64,000 bases of DNA, taken from NCBI GenBank assembly GCA_047967505.1, contig CM106541.1. One strand, given 5' to 3'. The DNA is from Dipteris shenzhenensis (Eukaryota > Polypodiophyta > Polypodiopsida > Gleicheniales). The notes below the pieces were generated by a model. It saw only the letters and a program-made list of their open reading frames with translations. It was not told where the DNA came from and did not search any database. The translations under genes were made by a program, and so were the position numbers. Below, piece by piece: positions 10,277 to 22,199 of the stretch (the stretch's first letter is position 1; the number at the start of each line of letters is the position of its first letter).

Positions 10277-13200
10277 ATGACCAATTCTGTGACAAGTGCA
10301 AAAGAACGAAATGATGTGTGGTATGTTGACTCAGGTGCATCAAACCACATGACAGGTCATGCAGAATGGATGCAGGATGCAAGGAAAATGGAAAGAGCAG
10401 GATTTGTGGAGACTGGTGATGATACTGCACATCCTATTGTGCAGATTGGTAAAATTCCTTTGTTTATGTAGGATGGGAAAAAGAAATACCTGTCTGATGT
10501 ATTTCATGTCCTGAACATCACCAAGAACCTGGTTTCTGTTGGTCAAATGGTTGAGCAGGGTTTGCAGGTCAGATTTAATCCTCATGGATGCTTTATTGAG
10601 GATATGAAAAATAACGGTCGCTTGATAGCAAAAGGAAAGAAGAAGGGCAGGATGTTTACGTTGGATGCGGACATGCCTGAATTGAGTGTAGCAATGTTTG
10701 CACATGGGACCGGTGTAGTTGCAAATATTGATATCTGGCATAAACGCATTGGTCATGTTAATGTTCAGCGACTTAAATTGATGCAGGCCCAAAATATTGT
10801 TGCAGGATTGCCTAAATTCAAGGTTGCAGAAATGCATAAGGTATGTGAAGCCTGTCAATTTGGAAAACAGGCAAGGAAACAATTTCCTAGGCATGTTCAA
10901 GAGAGCAAGAAGCCGTTGGAATTAATCCACTCTGATGTGTGGACTACTAAAGCTGCATCTATTGGAGGCTGTCACTATTTTGTCACTTTTATTGATGACT
11001 ACAGCAGAAAAGTTTGGGTGCATTTTATGAAAAAGAAAAGTGAAGTGTTTGGGCATTTCAAAGCTTTTAAAGCTATGGCGAAAAAAGAAACGGGCCTGCA
11101 AATAAAATGCCTAAGGTCAGATGGAGGGAGAGAGTACCTCTCAAATGAGTTTGCAAGGTTCCTGTAGGAGCATGGCATAAAGCAGCAACATTCATGCAGT
11201 CATACCCCACAACAAAATGGACTTGCAGAAAGGAAAAATAGGCATATTGGAGAGGTATCTCGGGCCATGCTAAATGAGAAAGATTTACCGGATTATTATT
11301 GGGCTGAAGCAATTGCTACAGCAGTTTACATAATGAACAGGACTCCCACTGCAGCAATACATGGCATGATGCCAGAAAAGATGTATACTGGTAGGAAACC
11401 AGACATTTCTCATTTGAAAATTTTTGGTTGCATTTCCTATGTTCATGTGCCAGATAAGTTGAGGTCCAAGTTGGATCCAAAAGCTGAGAAGTACATCTTT
11501 ATTAGTTATTCTCTGCAGCAGAAAGGGTATAGATGATATAACCCTTCTACTCGTAAGTTTACAGTGAGCAGAGATGTTGTTTTTGATGAGATGAGCAGCT
11601 AGTATAAACCAGTAAATGTGATGATTGATGTAGATGCACAAAATGGTAATGCTGCACAAAATTCACGGCAGCAATCACAAAATATCAGTGGACTTGCAGT
11701 GTCCTCTAGTAGTGGTTCACATACTTCGCCATGGACAGGTAGATTGAGATTAGGAGAATCTTCTCAAAGCAATGCAGATAGTGGTACGCAGGTATCACGA
11801 AAAGGAAAAGAGAAGGTAGATCAGCCCATGTTTGATGTGAATGCAGGTCACTCTTATGTGGATGGTGAATGCAGTGGCTCAAAACAGAGCATTGATGATG
11901 AGTTGGGTATTCCTTCTGTTGTTACACCTGGAGTAAGGAAGACCAGGGATGTTTTGAGAGCACCTGGAAGTGAGCCTATTTTGCGCAGGTGTACCAGAGC
12001 TAGGTATCCTGTGGATAGGCTGAAATATGATGGATTTACAGCCATTCACTATGCCTATATGGTCAAAGTGATACAGGAACCAGAACCCACTTCTTTTGAG
12101 CAAGCCATGGGAAATGAAAAATGGGAGAAAGTCATGGATGAAGAAATGGATGCCTTGGAAGCAAATGCTACATGGGAATTGGTGCCTTTGCCTAAAGACA
12201 AGAATGCAATTGGCTGTAAGTGGGTTTATAAGATCAAGCACAATGCAGATGCTTCTGTGAATAGATACAAGGCAAGATTAGTTGTCAAGGGGTATGCACA
12301 GAGATATGGCATTGATTATGAAGAAACATTCAGTCCGATTGCAAGGATGGCAACTGTAAGAGCAGTCATTGCTATGGCTGCATCAAAGGGATGGTCTTTA
12401 CATCAGATGGATGTAAAGAATGCCTTCTTGCATGGTGATTTGCAAGAAGAAGTCTTTATGGAGCAGCCACCAGGTTATGTTCATGCTGTTCATCTTGAGT
12501 TTGTTTGCAGGTTGAAGAAAGCCTTGTATGCTCCTTGTATGGCTTGAAGCAAGCACCTAGAGCATGGTCTGACAAGATAGGACAGTATCTTGTCACTATT
12601 GGCTTTCAGATCTCTAAGGCAGATTTCTCACTTTATGTGAGAAAAATAGAGAAAGGTATTATGCTGCTTGTCATTTATGTTGATGATTTGATCATCACAG
12701 GTGATAGTGATGAAGATATCCTTCATGTGAAAATGCTATTGAAGTAGAAGTTTGAGATGAAGGATTTGGGAGAGATGCATTATTTCTTGGGCATTGAGGT
12801 GATTAGATCACCAAGTGGGATACAGCTCTTGCAGAGACAGTATGGATTGGAGAGGGATTGGACATGCTATCCAAATATGGGATGACAGGCTGTAAGACTA
12901 TTTCAGTTCCTTTGGAGTAGAATGTGAAGCTAAGCACAGATGCAGGTGAGCTTCTAGAAGACCCTACTATGTACATACGCATAGTAGGAAGTTTGATTTA
13001 TATGACTATTACCAGGCGAGATTTAAGCTATGCTGTTGGATTGGTAAGTCAGTTTATGCAGGCTCCAAGGAAACTGCATTTGGATGCGGCTAGATGCATA
13101 CTCAGGTATGTGAAGTCCACATTGCAGTATGGACTATTTTATGAGACTGGGGTTCAGATACAGTTGCATCGATACACTGATGCTGATTGGGCTGGTAGTA

Positions 13201-13499
13201 CTTCTGATAGACGATATACCAGTGGATATGTGTTCTCTTTTGGGAGTGCTGCAGTCACTTGGAGCAGCAAGAAACAGCCTACAGTTGCCTTGTCGAGCAC
13301 AGAGGCTGAGTACAGGGGTGCAACAATGGCTGCATGTGAGGTAGCTTGGTTGCATAAGCTACTTTATGATATGCATCAGTCTATAGATGGGCCAGCTATC
13401 ATTTATTGTGACAACATGAGCAGTATACACTTGGCAAATTACCCAGTCTATCATGCTAGAACAAAGCACATTGAGGTGCATTATCACAGGTCTTATTGA
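10277..13499 (+). pseudogene. Copia A pol: protease, integrase, reverse transcriptase, RNase H
   Basis: The domains are in copia order. Protease is DSGASNHMTG (~10330). Integrase has an HHCC zinc region (WHKRIGHVN...CEACQFGK, ~10740-10870) and a DDE core with IDDYSRKVW, LRSDGGREYLS and ERKNRHIGE. Reverse transcriptase has [21 protein letters not shown] and YVDDLIITG (~12680). RNase H has YTDADWAG, SSTEAEYRG and YCDN (13170-13410). Defects include TAG stops near 10470 and 11165, a shift near 11530, and a shift within RT at ~12530 where an 11-bp direct duplication (CCTTGTATG twice) splits the [16 protein letters not shown] motif. There are further stops at ~12745-12920. It cannot make a polyprotein. 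Confidence 0.92.
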
Positions 13500-13615
13500 T
13501 CTAGTTTATGTCAGCATAGAAGATCAAGTAGCTAACATATTCACGAAGGCATTGGGCACAGAGAAGCTGCGCAATTCAGAGACCTGCTTGGTGTGCAAGA
13601 ATTGGGATTGAGCTC

Positions 13616-13624
13616 GAGGGGGAG
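13616..13624 (+). other. Polypurine tract of copia A
   Basis: GAGGGGGAG lies immediately before the 3' LTR start TGTTGAG, the expected plus-strand priming site. Confidence 0.88.
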
Positions 13625-13976
13625 TGTTGAGATATCGAGCTCCACTCGTGATATGCCAGGGTGACTGTTGTGAATTTATGTCACCGACTTGTTAGATGTA
13701 GATGCGGTTGGTACACCACCCACGAATAATAGCTGGATGACAACTATCCTTATCTACTCTAGTTCGTGGCTCAGTTAGTATGCCACCTTAGTTAGTTGAG
13801 TTTGGTTTGAGACCCACATATAGGGTTCTTCTATTTCTTTGTACCAGAGTTCTTTTGGCTTTCACAACTAAGAAGAGAAAAACTGTTTTCAGCCTCCACC
13901 TTTGTGTGTATTCCCCCATTGTGTATGTGAGAAAGCCACAAGTGAGACTCCTTCCCTCTCTCCCACTATCTTCACA
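13625..13976 (+). repeat. 3' LTR of copia A, 352 bp
   Basis: TG...CA ended (TGTTGAGATATCGAGC to CTATCTTCACA), matching the minus-strand LTR at 3897-4251. CACTA #1 sequence begins directly after it. Confidence 0.93.
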
Positions 13977-14029
13977 ATGCATCCAAATAGTCACCACAAA
14001 TAACACAAGAGGGCCCGTTGTTTGAGACG

Positions 14030-15276
14030 AAGCTTGCTATTTCTAAATGCAACAAAGACAAATCCATACGACATTATCATAGCAGAGTTTGCAGCCAGTT
14101 CTCTCCACACAAATTCTTCATGCGGATCATTACCTATCTTGGATGAATCAAACATTTAGTTGGATAGATGCAGGTCATTGGAGACTACCGTCGATGGCCC
14201 TATGATCATCTATTATGCTTCAGCTAAGGGAGAGGGGCACTCATTGCAAGCGAGAAGTATGACATCAATGTCGTATTGTCATGCGCCACTTGTGGATGTA
14301 TGGGGAGGAGCCCGAACCAGTACCCACCGTTGGTGTTGCACATGGTGATGGATCATTGGTAAGTCAATGCTATTTGAGTTCGTGATTAATATTGGATACC
14401 ATTATGACATGAAACCTTGAGACAAGATCTTATATTTACACGAAATCTTGAGATTGGATGAGGAGGGTGGCAAGGGTGTGCATATACCTTCACACTTTGA
14501 GCAAGACTATAGTCTCTCAAATGTGCCAGATGATGACGAGGGTATGGTGGACATGATGGATTCTTTAGGGGCACTACATCACATGTACATGTGATGTCAG
14601 AGTCTAAGGTCAATATGCAAGAGTTGCAATCAACATAGTTGTACGAGGGTGTTAGGATGTCTAAACTATGGGCTTGTCTCTTAATCTTAAATTTGCAAGC
14701 AAAGTATGGGTGGTCGGATACAAGTGTCTTGGCCTTAATGAGGTTAGCTTCTACATTAATTTGACTCATTATTTGGATATTTTTTGTTTTGAGAATCATC
14801 ATTATTCGAAGCCTATGTATGTTTAAATTGTGATAGTTGCTCCAGAAGATGTTGCTTGCACCAAATACTATGCCCGCTTCAAGAGATGAAGCGAAGAAGA
14901 TGTTAATAACGGTGGGTATGGATTATGATACCATCCATGCATGCCGTAATGACTGTATTCTCTTTCGTTGTGAGCATGGAGATTTGGCTAATTGTCCAAC
15001 GTGTGGGGAACAACAATATAGAGATGACTTGTAGGGTGATTAGATACCGGTAAAGGTCTTGAGACACTTTTTCATCATTGCAAGAATACACCACATATTC
15101 CGATGCAAATCCATAGTGGAGTTGATGACTTGGCATGCATCTCATTGGTCCACTGATGACATTGAGGATTCCCGTAGATTGTGCAGCTTGGAAGCACATA
15201 GGCAATCAGTGGCCAGACTTTGCGAGGGAGCCATGCAACTTACATCTTTGTCTCGCCATGGACGGCGTGAATCCTT
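14030..15276 (+). pseudogene. CACTA #1 TNP2 transposase, 5' half
   Basis: Fragments in shifting frames match TNP2 order. First is an N-terminal motif resembling the GF..Y..W zinc/DNA-binding start (~14130). An acidic stretch DDDEGMVDMMDSLG follows (~14530), then LILNLQAKYGWSD (~14690). The conserved block EAKKMLITVGMDYDTIHACR ... NDCILFRCEHGDLANCPTCG is at 14890-15015. It ends with MDGVNP at 15275, where the copia B element inserted. Numerous frameshifts show it is dead. Confidence 0.85.
15272..15276 (+). repeat. Target site duplication of nested copia B (left)
   Basis: TCCTT is repeated at 18861-18865, directly outside the two LTR ends. Removing the element and one TCCTT restores the codons for VNPFGL, the conserved TNP2 motif. 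Confidence 0.95.
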
Positions 15277-15996
15277 TGTTAGATATCAATGCTCCACTCT
15301 CATGTAACTATGCGGGAACCAGCTAACTCTACTTGTAAGCCCCCCATATGAGGAGAAGGCATTTGAGTAGCTTGGTTATCCAGTAGGTCCTAGTTTGGAC
15401 ACTAGATGGGGGCCATGTGTGGCCTTATGGTTGGACGGAGTTGGCACATTGCCAACTAGGCTACATGCAAGTGTGGGAAGGCATCCCATGATTGACCGCA
15501 CTGAGGGTAGACGGAGCATTTCCTAGGGCAGCCCACTCTCAGGTTGCGGGGCCCGTTTGGAGCCCCAGATGATCCTGAATGGCTCTAGGCTGAATGGTGA
15601 CCATAGCTCAGTTGCTCTATTTTACACACCGGTTCTATCGTGTGGTTGGTGGCCTATTTTGGGACCGACCCCCAATCGGTCGGTTTGGGCAGACTGGATC
15701 AGTCACCAAATTGGGTCTAATCGACTACGACTGGTGGCTATATAAGAGCGAGCCCATGAAGCCCATTTCATCACTGGCTACAGCAACCCTAATTCCTTAG
15801 CATCCAGCCTCCGTCCTACTATTTCCAGCTCACCATCGAAGCTTCTTTCACAGGAGCGCATGGTTGGGAGGCAGCACCATCTATTGTATCAGTTCTACAG
15901 TAATCAAAATTTTGATTCTCCATACTATCTGTTTTTCTCTCTTGCGTACGAGATCCTGTTATCTGTTGAGCATAGACATTGTATTGTTTTCTTACA
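15277..15996 (+). repeat. 5' LTR of nested copia B, 720 bp
   Basis: Begins TGTTAGATATCAATGC and ends TTTTCTTACA. A TATATAAGAG box at ~15738-15747 fits a U3 promoter. Confidence 0.96.
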
Positions 15997-16008
15997 TGGT
16001 ATCAGAGC
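15997..16008 (+). other. Primer-binding site of nested copia B
   Basis: TGGTATCAGAGC, a perfect plant initiator-Met tRNA complementary site, directly after the LTR. Confidence 0.96.
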
Positions 16009-16067
16009 TTGGACTCTAGCAAGAAGATTTGGTAGTGTGTTTCTGTTTGCGAGCAGATTGTGAGAGA

Positions 16068-16402
16068 TGGCCCAGCCTGCAAGACTGCGAATCCCACTAT
16101 TCGACAAAAGCGAAAAGTTGGACGGCTCTAACTATCCACTCTAGAAGTTCAAGATGAAGACCATCCTAAGTGCATATGAGCTTTGGGACACTGCTACCTG
16201 GGTGGATGTGAGGTTGGTTGCGAGACCGGATCAGGCCAATGTAGGACAACAGATAATACCAACTGCGGATGAGATTCTCACGTGGACAAGAAGAAATGCA
16301 GATGCGTTGTGTTCTATTGTCTGCAGTGTAAGTGATTCCATCATGGCATTAATTCAACATGTCACCACAGCGGAGGCATGGATGGTCTTGATTTTTTGGT
16401 AA
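16068..16402 (+). pseudogene. Copia B gag fragment
   Basis: The ATG at 16068 starts MAQPARLRIPLFDKSEKLDG. A TAG replaces the tryptophan of PLWKFK at ~16143. The gag core continues to AEAWMVL (~16390) and then jumps directly into integrase C-terminal sequence, so the zinc knuckle and protease are deleted. Confidence 0.88.
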
Positions 16403-18112
16403 GAAACCTTCAACTGCACATTTCAAAGTTTTTGGATGTGACTGTTTTGTGCATGTCCCTGATGCTAACATGACCCAATGGGAACCAAAGAGCCAAAAAT
16501 GTATTTTCTTGGGCTATAGTGAAGAGGCGAAGGGTTATCATCTCTATAACCCTGTTACCAAGAAGGTAATAGTAAGTCGCGATGTGGTCTTCTCAGAACA
16601 GCTGCATCAATTGGAGGAGGATGCTTCCTTCCCAGACAACCAGGACCAGGATATCCATCTAGTACCACCAGCAACAGCAGACCGAACTCCCCCAATGGTG
16701 CTTGGGAGGATTCAAGATAAAGAAGATGAAGAAGAGCCTGCAGAGCTACAATGGCAATAGCCATGCCCGAAGTGGGTAAAGCAGCTTTTGGACAGCACAG
16801 AACCTCTAGCCATTGAGGAGGAACCATCCGAACACCACCGGTCCAAGAGACTAGAGGATCAAAGAAGAGCACAGGAACACTTGGTCAACTACGCTTTGAT
16901 GACTGAGGTGATCCTTGCTGATGAACCCAAGTGTCTTGAAGAGGCACAGGGTGATCATACATGGATGGAGGCTATGCAGTTGGAGTATGGCTCCATAATG
17001 AAGAACAACACTGGGGACCTTGTGGATCGACCACCAAAACACAAGGTAATCGGCACCAAGTGGGTGTACAAGACCAAGTACAAGTCCGACGGCGCATTGG
17101 ATAAGTACAAGGCTCGGCTCGTGGCAAAAGGATTCGCACAGGTACATGGTTTTGATTATCAAGATACTTTTGCCATAGCTCGACTAACCACATTCACAGT
17201 ATTTTGGATTTAGCTGCCTAGGGAAGTTGGCCCGTGTTTCAGATGGATGTAAAATCCGCGTTTCTAAATGGAGATCTCAAGGAGGAGGTATGTGTGGAAC
17301 AACCACCAGGTTTTGTGATCCCTGGTTTGTGATCCCTGGTTCAGAAGGTAAAGTCTGTAAACTAAAGAAGGCACTTTACAGGTTGAAACAAGCCCCACGA
17401 GCATGGTACCAATGAATTGATGCCTACTTTCTGCAAAACGGGTTCGGGAGGAGCCCATCTGATGCAAATTTGTATATCTTTAAGAAGGAGGTAGGTGTAT
17501 GATCATGGTCCTTTATGTGGATGACCTTGTCATAATAGGAAACCATGAAGAGAAGATCTCGCAGACAAAGCATTTGCTGGGAAGAGAGTTTGAAATGATA
17601 GACCTCGGACTGATGCATTTCTGTTTGGGGATTGAAGTTTGGCAAGAGCCAAAATAGATCTTCATTTCATAGCTGAAGTATGCTGGAGAGATACTGAAAG
17701 CATTTGGCATGGCTGAGTGCAAAACAGTTTTGGTACCCCTATGGAGGTTGATGTGAAGCTCTCAAATGAGGATTCATCACCACTGGTGGACAAATCAGCA
17801 TGCTTTGCTTCATGTGAGGCAGTGTGGTTGAGGAGGATTTTGGGGGACATGGGTGCAGTGCAGAACAAGCCTATGCAGTTATCATGTGACAATCAGAGTT
17901 GCATGGCGATTGCAAAGAACCCTGTGTTCCACGCTCACACAAAACACATTAAGATTCAATATCACTTTGTACACGAGCTCATCATGGATGGAGAGGTCCA
18001 CTTGGTATACTGTCCAACTATAGAGAATGCTGCGGACATCTTCACGAAGGATCTTGGAAGAGACTTGCTGGAGAGGCATCTTCATCGACTTGGCATTGGT
18101 CCGAAAAAGTAA
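16403..18112 (+). pseudogene. Copia B pol remnant (integrase C-end, RT, RNase H)
   Basis: Starts with the integrase C-terminal GKKPSTAHFKVFGCD-like block and CIFLGYSEEAKGYHLYNP, then a linker. RT follows: [49 protein letters not shown]-type reading and YVDDLVIIG at ~17515. A deletion near 17740-17800 removes the first part of RNase H. The end reads LSCDNQSCMAIAKNPVFHAH and ENAADIFTKDLGRDLLERHL. Stops and shifts are scattered, e.g. ~17210 and ~17415. Confidence 0.9.
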
Positions 18113-18133
18113 GTTCACTAGTGGGTGGACATT

Positions 18134-18141
18134 GAGGGGGG
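18134..18141 (+). other. Polypurine tract of nested copia B
   Basis: GAGGGGGG immediately precedes the 3' LTR. Confidence 0.9.
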
Positions 18142-18860
18142 TGTTAGATATCAATGCTCCACTCTCGTGTAACTACGCAAGAACCAGCTAACTCTACTTG
18201 TAAGCCCCCCGTATGAGGAGAAGGTATTTGAGTAGCTCGGTTATCCGGTAGGTCCTGCTTTGGACACTAGATGGGGGCCATGTCTGGCCTGATGACTAGA
18301 TGGAGTTGGCACACTGCCAACTAGGCTACATGCAAGTGTAAGAAGGTATCCCATGACTGACCGCACTGAGGGTAGACGGAGCATTTCTTGAGGCAACCCA
18401 CTCTCGGGTCGCGGGGCCCGTTTGGAGCCCGAGATGATCCCAAATGGCTCTGGGCCGAACGGTGACCATAGGTTAGTTGCTCTATTTTGCGCATCGGTTC
18501 TATCGTGTGGTTGGTGGCCTATTTCGGGACCGACCCCTAGTCGATCGATTTGGGCGGACTAGGTCGGTCACCAAATTGGTTCTAACGGACTAAGACTGGT
18601 GGCTATATAAGAGTGAGCCCGTGAAGCCCATTTCATCACTGGCTATAGCAACCCTGATTCCTTTGCATCCAACCTCTGTCCTCTACTATTTCTAGCTCAC
18701 CATCGAAGCTTCTTTCATAGGAGCGCACGGTTGGGAGGCAGCGCCATCTATTGTATCCGTTCTAAAGTAATCAAATTTTTGATTCTCCATACTATCTATT
18801 TTTCTCTCTTGCATACAAGATCCTATTATCTGTTGAGCACAGATGTATTGTTTTCTTACA
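18142..18860 (+). repeat. 3' LTR of nested copia B, 719 bp
   Basis: Same ends as the 5' LTR, followed by the TCCTT duplication at 18861-18865. Promoter box CTATATAAGAG at ~18603. Confidence 0.96.
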
Positions 18861-21675
18861 TCCTTTCGGGTTACGCCGACCTGACCCATAGCCTTGTTGA
18901 ATTACAATATCCCATCATGGCTAACAATAAAGAATGGACACCTCATGCTTGCACTACTTGTGCCAAGGAAGTACAAGGCTGAAAATATGGGCGTGTACAT
19001 GGCACCTTTGATAGAGGAGTTACAGATCTTATGGAGAGGAGTGCGGCTTTTTGATATTTCTAGATCTCCTAGACATACCAATGATATTTTGGTCAGGGGT
19101 ATCTTGATGTGGACCATGCATGACTACCCAGGATATGGAGAGTGCGTGGGTACGTGGTTGTGTCTTTACATGTATAATATAGGATTATGCTTTTATGACT
19201 CTCTTTCACACGTATGTCTTATACTAACACATTCATGCACGCATGCAAGACTTGTAACAAGTGGGTACCATGCTTGTCCTGTTTGTGGACCGGGTTTGAA
19301 ATCGCTTGCACGATACTCCAAACATATGAGGAAAAATGTTTATGAAGGTCATGCTCGATACCTTCTGCTAGACCATCTTGCGCGTGGAGGTCAGCTTAAT
19401 CCACCATCACCATATTTGAAGGCAGGTGACTGGATTCAGGCTTGGAGGGTGAATGGAGAGGAACCTCCTCGTGGTATGAAGAGGCTATCGATAATTCACG
19501 AACTTATTGGGGTCAGTTACAAATCAATCATCTCTTGGATCCCATGCATATCTTCAAGAATGTGGGGGCTACTATTTGGGCACACTTGGTTGGTTCCAAA
19601 GACTCAAAAGGAGTGTGAGAAGATTTGTGTGCTATGAATAGGATGTCTCGTTTGTGGCCCCAAGTGTGTGCTTGGGGAAAAGTTGTCCTTTCAAAAGCAA
19701 CATGGATCCTCTCCACGAGAGAGGAGGCAGCGGCGGTCAAGGCGGACATTGCCTCTTTTCAAACACCCATAGGGTACATGCGTTGCTTGAAAGGAGCATT
19801 TTCAAAGGACAATAAGCTTAGTGGGCTCAAGTCCCATGATTGGCACAAGGTCTTACAGGTATTCTAAGCTGTAGGATTAGTGTATCAATAATCGTGATGC
19901 ATTAGTGTAATTATGATTATGTTATATTATTGACATGACTTCTTTGTTGCTCTGATAGTTCATCTTCCCAATTACAATAAAAGGGTGCTTACAAGAAGAT
20001 GTTAGAAATGCTATATTCAAGATTAGTGGTATTGTGAGGTATGCTTACTATCAAATCGCATTGATTGCATTTTCTTCAACTTAAGCTGAAAATATCTTAC
20101 ATGGGCATGTGAAATAGGTGGATATCTCAAAAAGAGATCTCCATATCGAGCATTGAGAAGGCTAGGGTGGAATCCATCAAAGCCATATGCTTGCTTGAGA
20201 AGCACTTTCCCTCGAGCATTATGACAACTCAAGTGCACTTGCTTGTGCACATAGTTGATGAGGTCGCCATTGCAGGTACCGTTCATAGTCGGTGGATGTT
20301 TTTTCTCGAGCGGTTTATGAAAACTTTGAAGGGATTTGTAAGACAAAGAGCAAGACCAGAAGCAAGCATGGCAGAGGGATGGCTTGTGCAAGAGTCATTA
20401 GTATATGTCACAGAGTTTCTTGCATCCACGGATCCTGATATGCTGCAAGCTTGGCATAACAAGGATGATGATCGCATCATTGGCGAGGTTCCCCAAGGAA
20501 AAGGGATTGAAAGAAAGATGAGCGAAGAGCAAATGGAGAAATTCAATAAGTTTTGTATCCTCAATAGCAAGGAAATGCATAAGTGGATTGAGAGATATGA
20601 AGTGGCCAAACCAGAAAGAATAAATGCAAGGATGAGATTCAGAGTAATGTACAGGCGATCACAACCATATCCACGGGATCTCGCCCTTCTCCCCACTCAC
20701 ATGTCACTTGATTGGCTACAACTAGATCTATGTAAAGCTGAACGCGATGGAGAGACAATAAACGAGCACGAGCGAGGATTATCATCTGGATGTATGATGC
20801 ATGTAAGTTTCTTACCTCTTGATGTGATTAAGTAACTATTTGTGGCAATATACGCTATAAAATAGATGCATCTTATTGTTTTAATGATGCTCTTTTGCAG
20901 TACAATAAGTACAGTGCATTATGGTCATATGGACGACATTTTTGCGTGGAACGCATCGATTCAAAGAGAGTCACGTATGATTATGGAGTCATGGCAAACT
21001 TCACACAAGATAGCTGAGCAAGTGCTTCGGATACCAATCTTCTCTCCTCACAGTTGGATTATTGTCGAAATCTATGAACTTGATTTCAGACAATTTAGTA
21101 TTTTTATTCTTGATGTAAAATGGTTTAGAACTATTTACAATGGTCCCCATGCAACAGTGAGAAAAGACAATACCAGTTTCTTTGCAATAGACTCCACCAA
21201 ACTTTGGACCAATAAAAGTGATACTTTTGTTCTTCCCAAGCATTGTGAGCAGGTGCATACTAATGATTTAATTAATTGAAGCTTTCGTTTTTAAAGATCC
21301 ATTGATACATGTACTTAAGCATAATTTCATATATATAATTGATGGCATTTGGCCCCCATCTTCAATATAGGTGGTTTTTCATCTGGATCATTCTGATCCA
21401 AGATGGTGGTACGTGATCCAAGTTGTACCACAAAGTAAGAAAAGTTTTGAAGATAGAGATGTGGATATTGCCACTACCAATGCCGGATCTAATTAATCCA
21501 GATGGATCTAGCGAAGAAGATGAAGATCACAATATGAGTCAAGAGGAAGATCTGCATAATGACAGAGGAAGATTTGCATAATGACATTGTACGGGAGGAA
21601 GATGGAGATCACGATATTGAGGAAGAAGATGACGATCATCAAGAATCACCACACTTTATTGAAGAAGATGATTAA
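18861..21675 (+). pseudogene. CACTA #1 TNP2 transposase, 3' half
   Basis: Continues the TNP2 reading after the nested element: YNIPSWLTIKNGHLMLALLV, ILMWTMHDYPGYGEC, then an intron (~19147-19248). Next are GYHACPVCGPGLKS, a LLDPMHIFKNVGATIW reading (~19530-19590), GYMRCLKGAFSKD and LKSHDWHK. A DUF4218-like block spans 20160-20800 (RWMFFLERFMKTLKGFVRQR, EASMAEGWLVQESLVYVTEF). A DUF4216-like block spans 20895-21260, followed by RWWYVIQVV and an acidic tail. The 20160-20810 stretch is open, but other exons carry stops and frameshifts, so the gene is dead. Confidence 0.88.
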
Positions 21676-21959
21676 GTCTTAAGTGAACGTACAATGTTAG
21701 AGTACGATGATGATATAGGAGATCAACTCGATATAGAGTTAGAGATAGACTTGTTTGGCGCATTAGACTTGGCTCAAGATGAAGCCGTTGATGTAAATGC
21801 TCTTCATTCATCTCAAACTTGGACATGAATATATGAGCTTCAAAGGCTTGATGTACATGCTCTTGTACTTTTATTCCGTCAAAGGATCAAACATGTATGA
21901 AAAGGAAAAGAAAATAATCATTGGAAAAACTATCTTTTAAGGTTGGTATGGGAAAAAAC

Positions 21960-22199
21960 ACTCTCTGTAAAACATCTCTATAGGAAACTGTCTCAGTGTC
22001 ACTATATAACAACCATTCACAAGTCTAATAAGTGTCGCTGTATAGCGATGCTCTTTAAACGTCGCTACATAGTGACACTTGTCTAAAGTTGCTATATAGC
22101 GACACTTAACGAGTACTACTTTGGTTATCGATGATTAGTGCCCGACGCATGCTAAATGCCGATGCTTAAGCATCGAAATAGGGCCCGTGTGTAGTAGTG
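21960..22199 (+). repeat. Subterminal palindromic repeats and right terminus of CACTA #1
   Basis: Several diverged copies of a GTCGCTATATAGCGAC-like palindrome alternate in spacing up to the terminal GTAGTAGTG at 22191-22199. Such subterminal repeats are the usual transposase-binding region of En/Spm elements. A related cluster is at 59560-59660. Confidence 0.75.

Larger units (their letters stand above)
9393..13976 (+). mobile_element. 5'-truncated Ty1/copia element, family A
   Basis: The element begins abruptly inside gag, at the codon matching MGKGYWEFITG of the minus copy, so the 5' LTR, PBS and first ~30 gag codons are missing. It has gag, protease, integrase, reverse transcriptase, RNase H, a polypurine tract and a full 3' LTR ending at 13976. 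Several stops and frameshifts make it inactive. Truncation at the 5' side is unusual for an LTR element and more likely reflects a later deletion or rearrangement. Confidence 0.92.
15277..18860 (+). mobile_element. Nested Ty1/copia element, family B, 3,584 bp, internally deleted
   Basis: Complete ends: 5' LTR 15277-15996, PBS 15997-16008, polypurine tract 18134-18141, 3' LTR 18142-18860, 5-bp TSD TCCTT. The interior has lost the end of gag, the protease, most of integrase and part of RNase H. By eye the LTRs differ at about 70 of ~715 aligned sites plus small indels, mostly transitions, so the insertion is old or decayed by methylation-linked deamination. Confidence 0.96.
13977..22199 (+). 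mobile_element. CACTA-type (En/Spm) element #1, decayed, right end intact
   Basis: It contains a TNP2-type transposase pseudogene in two halves (14030-15276 and 18861-21675), split by a nested copia B element. The right terminus at 22191-22199 reads GTAGTAGTG, whose reverse complement starts CACTACTACACACGGGCC, a classic CACTA end. Palindromic subterminal repeats precede it. I did not find the left terminus; it may have been lost where the copia A copy sits. Confidence 0.82.
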
